From NCBI GenBank assembly GCA_034666965.1, contig JAXDKT010000024.1, positions 1 to 14,469 of the forward strand: 14,469 nt of DNA. The letters run 5' to 3'. The notes beneath the pieces were generated by a model. The model was not told where the DNA came from and searched no databases. It saw only the letters and a list, made by a program, of their open reading frames with translations. This DNA comes from Chersky-267 sp034666965 (GTDB lineage: Bacteria; Chloroflexota; Limnocylindria; Limnocylindrales; CSP1-4). Within the stretch, counting starts at the first letter, position 1. Every line of letters starts with the position of its first letter. The position numbers and the translations under genes were made by a program. This document shows positions 6,933-12,946 of the stretch, in pieces.

Positions 6933-7580
6933 ATGGCCCATCCCCTCTGGCCGCTGTTCGACCTCAGCCTGCGGACCGAGCGCCTCGAGCTGCGCCTGCC
7001 CGACGACGCCGAGATCGCGGAGCTGTGCGCCGTGGCCAGGGAGGGCATTCACCCACCGGGTGAGATGCCCTTCGGGGTCGCCTGGTCGATCAAGCCGAGC
7101 CCGCGCTTCGAGCGTGAGTTCGCCCAACACCACTGGGCCAGCCGGGCGACCTGGACGCCGGAACGCTGGGTGCTCGAGCTGACCGTCTTCCGGGAGGGCC
7201 GGCCAATCGGCGCGCAGACTCTTCTCGCGGAGGACTTCGCAGCCATGCGCACCGTCCGCACCGGGTCCTGGTTGGGTGCCGGTCACCAGGGGCAGGGGAT
7301 CGGCAAGGAGATGCGCGGCGCGGTCCTTGCCCTGGCCTTCGACGGCCTGGGCGCGGAGGTGGCCGAAACCGAGGCGTTCCTCGACAACGCGGCCTCGGCC
7401 GGAGTCAGCCGCGCCCTCGGCTACGCTCCGAACGGCCATGGCCGGCTCGCCCCCGAAGGGATCGCGCGCGAGACGGAGCGCTTTCGGATGACCCGCCTGG
7501 AGTGGACGGCCCGCCCGCGACCCCCGGTCGCAATCGAGGGATTGAACGCCTGCCGCGAGCTGTTCGGACTCGCCGGCTGA
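6933..7580 (+). CDS. GNAT N-acetyltransferase (RimJ/RimL-like)
   Basis: A 215-aa acetyl-CoA-dependent acyltransferase. The N-terminal part starts LRTERLELRLPDDAEIAEL, typical of the RimJ/RimL (Acetyltransf_3) group. The acetyl-CoA motif A lies at about 111-132, with GHQGQGIGKEMR carrying the Q/GxxGxG loop. Then comes AETEAFLDNAASAGVSRALGY (about 144-164), the usual motif B region where neighbouring residues N152 and S156 help the active site. A tail of about 25 residues follows the fold. The substrate, a protein N-terminus or a small amine, cannot be told. The long open frame upstream of the ATG runs antiframe through the EamA gene and is not coding. The gene stands alone and converges on hmgA. 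Confidence 0.87.
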   Translation: MAHPLWPLFDLSLRTERLELRLPDDAEIAELCAVAREGIHPPGEMPFGVAWSIKPSPRFEREFAQHHWASRATWTPERWVLELTVFREGRPIGAQTLLAEDFAAMRTVRTGSWLGAGHQGQGIGKEMRGAVLALAFDGLGAEVAETEAFLDNAASAGVSRALGYAPNGHGRLAPEGIARETERFRMTRLEWTARPRPPVAIEGLNACRELFGLAG

Positions 7581-7605
7581 CAGGTCGCGTCTGCGCGAAA
7601 CGGAC

Positions 7606-7650
7606 GGACCGCCGGCGCACCTGCGCCCCGAAGACGCGGCCCGACGGTCC
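7606..7650. terminator. Nested inverted repeats between convergent genes
   Basis: The 85-nt gap between the convergent GNAT and hmgA genes holds a perfect inner repeat, GGCGCA-CC-TGCGCC (7614-7627). It is framed by GGACCG (7606-7611) and CGGTCC (7645-7650). Together they could form a bidirectional terminator structure. Neither side has a T-run, so this is a weak call. Confidence 0.35.
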
Positions 7651-7665
7651 CTGCTGACGGGCGCG

Positions 7666-8889
7666 CTAGTCGGGGAACGCCTCGGGGCCTCGCTCCGCGA
7701 GCGCCTGCGCTTCACCCGGGGCGTCGCTGGCCGGCAGCCACGAGTAGGGGTAGCGGGGATCGTCGAGACTGGCCGCCTGGCGGGTCAGGCGCAGTGGGCG
7801 GAACGTGTCGACCATGACCGCGAGCTCCTCGGTCGCCTCCTTGCCGATCGACGCCTCGACCGTTCCCGGATGCGGTCCGTGGGGGATCCCGGCCGGATGC
7901 AGCGTGAAGCTCGCGATGTCGACCCCGCGCCGGCTCATGAAGTTGCCCGCGACGTAGTAGATGACCTCGTCGCTGTTGATGTTCGAGTGGTTGTACGGGG
8001 CCGGGATCGCCAGCGGGTGGTAGTCGAACTTGCGCGGGACGAAGGAGCAGACCACGAAGTTGTGGGCCTGGAAGGTCTGGTGGACCGGGGGCGGCTGGTG
8101 GACTCGACCGGTGATCGGCTCGAAGTCCCCGATGTTGAACGCATACGGCCAGAGGTAGCCGTCCCAGCCGACCAGGTCGAAGGGGTGGCTGGCGTAGTGG
8201 TACGCGGTCAGCCGCCCGCGCGCCTTGACATGGACCCTGAACTGGCCTTCCTCACGACGCGGCGGCCCTGCCTTGGGCACCCGGATGTCGCGCTGGGAAT
8301 AGGGGCTGTGCTCGAGGAGCTGGCCATAGTCGTTCCGGTAGCGCTTGGGCGGCTCGAGCTCGCTGGGGCACTCCAGCCAGAGCATCCGCTGCCCGGATCC
8401 CTGGTCCGGAGCGAGTCGCCAGGTCGTCCCGATCGGGATCACCAGGTAATCGCCGGGGCCGTAGCGGAGCGACCCGAAGACGCTGTCGAACAGACCCGTG
8501 CCTTCGTGGATGAAGATCAGCTCGTCGGCCTCGCCGTTGCGGTAGAAGACGGTTTCGGGCATGGCCTCGGCCGGCCGGACGACCCCCAGCGTGACGTCGG
8601 CGTTGAAGAACAGCGGGACGCGGCCGGTGACCGCGTCACCCGTGGCCGCGAGGCTCCGGCTGTCGATCAGGCGGTGCCGGTGGACGCCGTCGTCGGCCTC
8701 GTCGAGCTCGACCGTCCCGACCGACTCGATCCGATGGGTCCGGGTCGGCGGCACCAGGTGGTAGAGCAGCGAGCTGCGCCCGACGAAGCCTTCGACCCCG
8801 AACAGCTCCTCGGCATGGAGCGAGCCGTCGCGCGCCCGGAACTGGGTGTGGCGCTTGTGCGGGACCCTGCCACGCGAGACGTAGAACAT
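7666..8889 (-). CDS. hmgA: Homogentisate 1,2-dioxygenase
   Basis: Fe(II)-dependent ring-opening enzyme, 407 aa, that converts homogentisate and O2 to maleylacetoacetate in tyrosine/phenylalanine breakdown. The N-terminus (MFYVSRGRVPHKRHTQFR) and the C-terminal HPAGIPHGPHPGTVE are typical of the bacterial HmgA group. By spacing with the human enzyme, the iron site fits H301 and H337, which are 36 residues apart in both. H331 matches the additional conserved His six residues before the second ligand. The acidic ligand is D307 or E308 in HSNINSDEVIYY: D307 lies at the exact human spacing, while E308 gives the usual Glu. It is slightly shorter than the proteobacterial and human forms (around 430-445 aa). 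It has its own promoter with a Shine-Dalgarno and an operator-like palindrome, unlike the leaderless genes nearby. It lies downstream of the FAH-GNAT pair. Confidence 0.93.
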   Translation of the reverse strand: MFYVSRGRVPHKRHTQFRARDGSLHAEELFGVEGFVGRSSLLYHLVPPTRTHRIESVGTVELDEADDGVHRHRLIDSRSLAATGDAVTGRVPLFFNADVTLGVVRPAEAMPETVFYRNGEADELIFIHEGTGLFDSVFGSLRYGPGDYLVIPIGTTWRLAPDQGSGQRMLWLECPSELEPPKRYRNDYGQLLEHSPYSQRDIRVPKAGPPRREEGQFRVHVKARGRLTAYHYASHPFDLVGWDGYLWPYAFNIGDFEPITGRVHQPPPVHQTFQAHNFVVCSFVPRKFDYHPLAIPAPYNHSNINSDEVIYYVAGNFMSRRGVDIASFTLHPAGIPHGPHPGTVEASIGKEATEELAVMVDTFRPLRLTRQAASLDDPRYPYSWLPASDAPGEAQALAERGPEAFPD

Positions 8890-8900
8890 CGGCGTTTCGG

Positions 8901-8924
8901 CCTCCTGGCGGTGCCGCCAGTCTA
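8901..8924 (-). promoter_or_regulatory. hmgA promoter with Shine-Dalgarno and perfect palindrome
   Basis: On the minus strand a -10 TAGACT (8919-8924) has a possible -35 TCGACC (8943-8948, 18-nt spacer). It leads into a short 5' leader carrying AGGAGG (8901-8906), 11 nt before the ATG. A perfect inverted repeat, CTGGCGG-N2-CCGCCAG (8905-8920), overlaps both the last two bases of the -10 and the start of the Shine-Dalgarno. A repressor bound here would block initiation; in RNA it could also fold and partly mask the ribosome site. Confidence 0.6.
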
Positions 8925-8960
8925 GGCCCAGCCCGTCCCTCCGGTCGACTCGGGGGCGGC

Positions 8961-9455
8961 CTAGCCGGTCGCTCTGCGGCGCTCCATCAGCACCACGTCG
9001 CGCCAGCGATCGGTGGCATCGCGCCCGAACCGGCGCTGGACGCCGATCCGGCGGAAGCCGGCCCGTTCGTGGAGCGCCAGGCTGGCCATGTTCTCGGGCA
9101 GGATCCCGGCCATGAGCGTCCAGATCCCGGCTTCCTCGGACGCCTCGCTGGCTGCATCGAGGAGCTGCCGGCCGATCCCCCGACGCTGGGCGTCGGGCGC
9201 GACGTAGACGCTCAGCCAGGCGACGCCCGCGTACACGGTTCGGGTCGAGTAGGGCGACAGTGCCAGCCAGCCGAGGACCCGATCGCCATCGACCGCGACG
9301 AGCCGGCAGTCCGGGCGGTGGGCGGCGTCCCAGGCGTCCCAGTCCGGAGCATCACGCTCCAGGGTGGCGTTGCCGGTGGCGATCCCCGCCTCGTAGATCG
9401 AGCGGACCGCCGGCCAGTGGCCGGGCCGCATGCGCTCGACCCGGACGGTGCTCAT
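8961..9455 (-). CDS. GNAT N-acetyltransferase, phosphinothricin acetyltransferase-like
   Basis: A 164-aa acetyltransferase resembling the Pat/Bar group, which N-acetylates methionine sulfoximine, phosphinothricin and related amino-acid analogues. The sequence runs RPGHWPAVRSIYEAGIATGNATLE (about 10-33) and then YVAPDAQRRGIGRQLL (acetyl-CoA motif A, about 84-99). ILPENMASLALHERAGFRRIG follows at about 118-138; the PEN-x-AS and HERAGF stretch is typical of this group. The ATG overlaps the stop of the upstream FAH-family gene as ATGA with no Shine-Dalgarno, so it is probably translated by coupling. Its place inside a tyrosine-degradation cluster may be chance co-transcription, or it may detoxify an amino-acid-like compound. 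The real substrate is unknown. Confidence 0.87.
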   Translation of the reverse strand: MSTVRVERMRPGHWPAVRSIYEAGIATGNATLERDAPDWDAWDAAHRPDCRLVAVDGDRVLGWLALSPYSTRTVYAGVAWLSVYVAPDAQRRGIGRQLLDAASEASEEAGIWTLMAGILPENMASLALHERAGFRRIGVQRRFGRDATDRWRDVVLMERRRATG

Positions 9456-10492
9456 TGGCGGGAAGGTGTCGGGCGAGCCACGATCGGCGTCCGCAGCTCG
9501 CCCAGCCGTTCGATCCGGGCGACGACCTCGTCACCGGGCTCGAGATAGCGCCCCAGCGTCTCGTCGCGGACCTCGAGCAGGCAGCCGCCACCGACCGTTC
9601 CGCTGCCGATCAGGTCGCCCGGCCGGAGGCGAGCGTCGGCCGACGCGCGGGCGAGCATCTGGCCGAACGAGAAGTGGGCCGAGGCCCACGAGCCATTGGT
9701 GACCGGCACGGTTCGCCCATCGGCCGTGACGATCTCCACGCTCATGGTCAGAGCGGGACCGGTCGCCCCGGCCGGCCGCGCGTCGCTCAGCTCGTCGGGC
9801 GTGACCAGCCACGGACCGATCGTGCTGGCAAAGTCCTTGCCCTTGGCCGGCCCGAGTCTGACGGTCGTCTCCTCACGCTGGAGGTCGCGAGCGGACCAGT
9901 CGTTGAAGATCGTGTAGCCGCCAATGATCGATTCGGCGTCCTCCGCCGGCAGGTCGCGGGCCGGGGTGTCGACGAGGGCGCACACCTCCAGCTCGAAGTC
10001 GAGCTCGGCGCTGCGTTGCGGCGCCCAGACGGGTTCGCCCGGCCCGCGGATCTCCGACACGTTGCTGAAGTAGAAGATCGGCAGCCGATACCACGCCTCC
10101 GGGACCTCGCCGCCGCGGCGCGACCACATCGTTGCGACGTGCCCCTCGAATGCGTAGAAATCGCGCAGGCTGGTCGGTTGCAGGATCGGCGGGCCAAAGG
10201 CCAGGTCGGTGGCATCGAGGATGGCCTCGTCGTCCTCTTCGGCCGGGACGAAGTCGTCGACGAGCTCACCCAGGGCGGCCACCCGCAGGCCGCCCGCGAG
10301 ATGCGCGTCGAGGGTCGAGATCGGACGCCGGAACAGGAGCCCGTCATGAGGCCGGTGCGGGTCGCTCTCGACGAGGCGGCGGCGGGCCACTTCGAGGTCG
10401 AGCCACTCGGCGGCCGCATCGTCGAGCGCGGCGGCGATCCGGAAGGGCGTCCCCGCGGGAGCACCGCGCGTGCGCACGTGGGCGAGCTTCAT
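9452..10492 (-). CDS. Fumarylacetoacetase-family hydrolase
   Basis: A 346-aa FAH-superfamily protein, likely to cleave fumarylacetoacetate to fumarate and acetoacetate, the last step of tyrosine breakdown. The catalytic pattern is visible. D111 and H118 (DFYAFEGHV) have the same 7-residue spacing as human FAH D126/H133. E167 and E169 (ELDFELEV) and D198 (FNDWSARD) supply the remaining metal ligands. The GPAKGKDFASTIGPWLVT stretch (215-232) matches the family's lysine/threonine loop. At 346 aa it is shorter than eukaryotic FAH (around 420 aa) but typical of bacterial homologues. The start ATG is fixed by TAGACT 6 nt upstream (leaderless). It is followed by a GNAT gene overlapping 4 nt. The superfamily also includes acylpyruvases and hydratases, but its position between HPPD and HGD genes supports FAH. 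Confidence 0.88.
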   Translation of the reverse strand: MKLAHVRTRGAPAGTPFRIAAALDDAAAEWLDLEVARRRLVESDPHRPHDGLLFRRPISTLDAHLAGGLRVAALGELVDDFVPAEEDDEAILDATDLAFGPPILQPTSLRDFYAFEGHVATMWSRRGGEVPEAWYRLPIFYFSNVSEIRGPGEPVWAPQRSAELDFELEVCALVDTPARDLPAEDAESIIGGYTIFNDWSARDLQREETTVRLGPAKGKDFASTIGPWLVTPDELSDARPAGATGPALTMSVEIVTADGRTVPVTNGSWASAHFSFGQMLARASADARLRPGDLIGSGTVGGGCLLEVRDETLGRYLEPGDEVVARIERLGELRTPIVARPTPSRQ

Positions 10493-10498
10493 CGCTGC

Positions 10499-10504
10499 AG
10501 TCTA
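10499..10504 (-). promoter_or_regulatory. -10 element (TAGACT) of the FAH-family gene, leaderless start
   Basis: TAGACT on the minus strand lies exactly 6 nt before the ATG at 10490-10492. The hexamer is identical to that of hmgA. Just upstream is an imperfect palindrome, CCAGG-N6-CCTGG (10506-10521), in the 44-nt gap after the dioxygenase gene, which may end the upstream transcript or bind a regulator. Confidence 0.55.
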
Positions 10505-10536
10505 GCCAGGGCCCGGCCTGGCCCGGACACGGCCCG

Positions 10537-11718
10537 CTACAGGTTCCCGCGCTGGGCCTGCTCCCGCTCGATCGCCTCGAACAGAGCCTTGAAGTTGCCC
10601 ACCCCGAAGCCACGCGAGCCATGGCGCTCGATGATCTCGAAGAAGAACGTGGGCCGGTCCTGGACCGGTCGGGTGAAGATCTGCAGGAGGTAGCCCTCTT
10701 CGTCGCGGTCGGCCTCGATCCCCAGCTCCTCCAGCGTGGCGATCGGCACGCCGACGTCGCCGACCCGCTCGTCGAGGGCCGCGTAGTACTCGTGCGGCAG
10801 GCCCAGGAACTCGACGCCGTTGTCGCGCAGCCGGCGGACGGTCGCGACGATGTCATCCGTGCGCAGGGCGATGTGCTGGCAGCCGGGCGCGCGGTACCAG
10901 TCGAGGTACTCCTGGATCTGGCTCTTCTTGCGACCGGCGGCCGGTTCGTTGATGGGGAACTTGATCCGGCCGTTGCCGTTGGTCATGACCTTGCTCATCA
11001 GGGCCGAGTAGTCGGTGTGGATGACCTTGTCGTCGTAGTGGATGAGCTGGCTGAAGCCCAGCACGTCGCGGTAGAACTGGACGAAGCGATCCATCTCGCC
11101 GAGGCCAACGTTGCCGACGCAGTGGTCGACCTCCAGCAGCGACAGCCCGGTCGCCGCTCGGGCCGGGGACTTGACCGGGCGATACCCAGGGGCGAACACG
11201 CCGCGGTAGTCGCTCCGGTCGACGAAGGAGTGGAGGGTCTCGCCGTAGGTCCGGATCGAGGCCTTCCGAAGGGTCCCATCGTCTCCACCGTCAAGCTCGG
11301 CCGGCGCCAGCGCCGAGGCCGCGCCGCGGGCGGTCGTCTCGTGCCAGGCGCTGTCGACGTCGGCAACCGCGAAGGCGATGTCGTGGACCCCGTCGCCATG
11401 AGCCCGGACGTGCTCCGCGATCTCGCCATCGGGCGTCAGGGGCGCCGTGAACACGAACCGGATGTCGTTCTGGACCATCACGTATGAGGCGCGATCGCGG
11501 ACCTTGGTCTCGAGGCCACTGAAGGCGACCGGCACGAAGCCCCACAACGCCCGGTAGTAGGCGGCGGCCTGGCGGGCGTTGCCAACCCAGAACTCGACGT
11601 GGTCGATCCCATCCAGAGGGAGGAAGTCGCCAGCCTGGGCGTAGGCATCGCGGTTGAGCCGCGCCCCAGCCTGGTTCGCCGCTCCGCGCGCCGCGGGTCG
11701 GTCTGCCGTATCGGTCAT
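10537..11718 (-). CDS. hppD: 4-hydroxyphenylpyruvate dioxygenase
   Basis: Fe(II)-dependent dioxygenase, 393 aa, that converts 4-hydroxyphenylpyruvate and O2 to homogentisate and CO2. It has two vicinal-oxygen-chelate halves, about 35-170 and 190-380. Iron ligands are H199 (VDHCVGNV), H282 (CQHIALRTDDI) and E361 (FFFEIIER). The 83-residue gap between the two His equals that in the rat enzyme. The C-terminal helix RGFGVGNFKALFEAIEREQ, which gates the active site in this family, is intact. The N-terminus carries an Ala/Arg-rich extension of about 30 residues before the fold. The ATG has an AGGAGG eight bases upstream and a leader of about 30 nt from a likely TCGACG/CATACT promoter. It heads the tyrosine-degradation cluster. 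Confidence 0.95.
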   Translation of the reverse strand: MTDTADRPAARGAANQAGARLNRDAYAQAGDFLPLDGIDHVEFWVGNARQAAAYYRALWGFVPVAFSGLETKVRDRASYVMVQNDIRFVFTAPLTPDGEIAEHVRAHGDGVHDIAFAVADVDSAWHETTARGAASALAPAELDGGDDGTLRKASIRTYGETLHSFVDRSDYRGVFAPGYRPVKSPARAATGLSLLEVDHCVGNVGLGEMDRFVQFYRDVLGFSQLIHYDDKVIHTDYSALMSKVMTNGNGRIKFPINEPAAGRKKSQIQEYLDWYRAPGCQHIALRTDDIVATVRRLRDNGVEFLGLPHEYYAALDERVGDVGVPIATLEELGIEADRDEEGYLLQIFTRPVQDRPTFFFEIIERHGSRGFGVGNFKALFEAIEREQAQRGNL

Positions 11719-11726
11719 CGAAGCGT

Positions 11727-11786
11727 CCTCCTGGGACCGTGTGGCGCCGTGGTTGCCAGTATGGAACGGCTGCGCTCGTCCGTCGA
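11727..11786 (-). promoter_or_regulatory. Promoter and Shine-Dalgarno of the 4-hydroxyphenylpyruvate dioxygenase gene
   Basis: On the minus strand, TCGACG (11781-11786) and CATACT (11758-11763) are spaced by 17 nt and fit a sigma-70-type promoter. AGGAGG at 11727-11732 lies 8 nt before the ATG. Like hmgA, this gene seems to have a leader with a Shine-Dalgarno, and in both the -10 is followed directly by GGC. Confidence 0.5.
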
Positions 11787-11856
11787 CGTCCGCCCAGACG
11801 CCCGCCGAACCCGATCGGCCGCTCGCAGGGCGCCGCTTGACGCGCCGCCGGCCAGC

Positions 11857-11888
11857 GTCGCGACCCGTCGTGACACACTGGTCGCGAC
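11857..11888 (+). promoter_or_regulatory. Triplicated GTCGYGAC boxes around the DinB-like gene start
   Basis: Three palindromic 8-mers follow each other: GTCGCGAC (11857-11864), GTCGTGAC (11867-11874, one mismatch) and GTCGCGAC (11881-11888). The last ends directly at the ATG of the DinB-like gene. A weak -10-like CACACT (11874-11879) sits between boxes two and three. This fits an operator controlling the DinB gene and perhaps the divergent dioxygenase gene. Short GC-rich palindromes can also arise by chance. Confidence 0.4.
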
Positions 11889-12407
11889 ATGGATGAGATC
11901 GAGGTCGACGGGATGATCGCGCGCCTCAGGGCGGCGGTCGCGGGCATGACCTCGATGCGGGCGTCCCTGGAGTCCGGCCACCCTTGGCCACTCCACGTCG
12001 TCGAGCCCGATGCCGGCCCGGAGTCCGAGTGGGGTCCCCCGGAAGTGCTCGCCCACGTCGCCGAGATGCTGCCCTACTGGCTCGGTGAGATCGAGCGAAT
12101 CCTCGACGGAGCGCCGGAGCCCGTGCCCTTCGGTCGGACCGCCACGGATCGGCTCCGGATCATGACCATCGAGCGCGATCGGACGCTTCCGCCGCGCGAG
12201 CTGCTGGACCGGATCGCGGCCGGCGCCGAGCGCCACGCACGGCGCCTGGCGACGCTCGAGCCCGCCCAGGTCACCCGCCGCGGCCTCCACCCGACGCTCG
12301 GCGAGCTCAGCGTGGCGGCGATCCTGGAGCGCTTCGTGGTCAGTCACGCCGAGGGCCACGTCGACCAGCTTCGCGAAGCGCTCGGCCGCACAAACGACGC
12401 CAGGTAG
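11889..12407 (+). CDS. DinB-fold (DinB/MDMPI superfamily) metalloprotein
   Basis: A 172-aa four-helix-bundle protein of the DinB/mycothiol-dependent maleylpyruvate isomerase superfamily. The characteristic helix-2 motif WGPPEVLAHVAEM gives H56, and the last helix carries HAEGH, giving H153 and H157. Together these form the usual metal-binding triad. Members bind a divalent metal and often act as thiol (mycothiol, bacillithiol) transferases or isomerases; others are of unknown function. It is transcribed divergently from the dioxygenase gene of a cluster that lacks a maleylacetoacetate isomerase, so it is a candidate for that step, purely by inference. The DUF421 gene follows after 7 nt and is probably co-transcribed. 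No Shine-Dalgarno is seen before the ATG. Confidence 0.8.
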   Translation: MDEIEVDGMIARLRAAVAGMTSMRASLESGHPWPLHVVEPDAGPESEWGPPEVLAHVAEMLPYWLGEIERILDGAPEPVPFGRTATDRLRIMTIERDRTLPPRELLDRIAAGAERHARRLATLEPAQVTRRGLHPTLGELSVAAILERFVVSHAEGHVDQLREALGRTNDAR

Positions 12408-12414
12408 GGCGAGC

Positions 12415-12924
12415 GTGCCCGGCCTGCCCGAGATCGGCTCGAGCCTCGTCGATGTCGCCATCCGGACCGCCGTGGTCTACACCTTCCTCGTCGTGGCCCT
12501 GCGGATCGGCGGCAAACGCGAGATCGGGCAGCTGTCGATCCTCGATCTGATCGTGTTGCTGGTCATTGCCGACGCCGTTCAGAATTCGATGGTCGGTGAG
12601 AACATCAGCCTGTGGGGCGGCCTCGTGGCGGCCGGGACCCTGATCGTCCTCGACAAGTGCCTGAAGGCGCTCGCGGAGCGATCGCGGAAGGTCAAGCGGG
12701 TGATCGAGGGCGAACCTCGGCTGCTGGTCCGCGATGGCAAGATCCTGGCCCGGGCGATGCGCGAGGAGGGGGTCGACCTCGACGACCTCGAGATGGCGGT
12801 CCGCAGCCACGGCCTGGCCAGGATCGACGACGTGGGCATGGCCGTCCTCGAGCGCGACGGGACGATCAGCATCGTCCCCCGCGAGGCGGAGCCACAGCAC
12901 CGCACCCGCAAGATCCTGCCGTAG
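12415..12924 (+). CDS. DUF421 / YetF-domain membrane protein
   Basis: A 169-aa inner-membrane protein. Three hydrophobic helices lie at about 11-31, 42-58 and 65-85. They include the conserved GKREIGQLSILDLIVLLVIA segment, typical of the family. A soluble C-terminal YetF domain follows (about 95-157), starting IEGEPRLLVRDGKI and containing LDDLEMAVRSHGLARIDDV. The C-terminus after 157 is a short charged tail. The family's biochemical role is poorly known; some members in spore formers affect germination or stress, which need not apply here. The GTG at 12415 was chosen because it lies 7 nt after the DinB stop and gives the complete first helix. It is probably expressed with the DinB-like gene. 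Confidence 0.9.
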   Translation: MPGLPEIGSSLVDVAIRTAVVYTFLVVALRIGGKREIGQLSILDLIVLLVIADAVQNSMVGENISLWGGLVAAGTLIVLDKCLKALAERSRKVKRVIEGEPRLLVRDGKILARAMREEGVDLDDLEMAVRSHGLARIDDVGMAVLERDGTISIVPREAEPQHRTRKILP

Positions 12925-12928
12925 CCCG

Positions 12929-12944
12929 CCTGAATCCGGTCAGG
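12929..12944. terminator. Small hairpin between convergent genes
   Basis: CCTGA (12929-12933) and TCAGG (12940-12944) form a 5-bp stem with a 6-nt loop in the 22-nt gap between the convergent DUF421 and S9 peptidase genes. It might serve both as a terminator, but there is no T-run and the stem is short. Confidence 0.25.
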
Positions 12945-12946
12945 GC

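Noticed and set aside
9260..10693. Long plus-strand open frames opposite the FAH-family and dioxygenase genes
   Set aside because: Low-complexity basic translation, antisense to genes with intact active sites.
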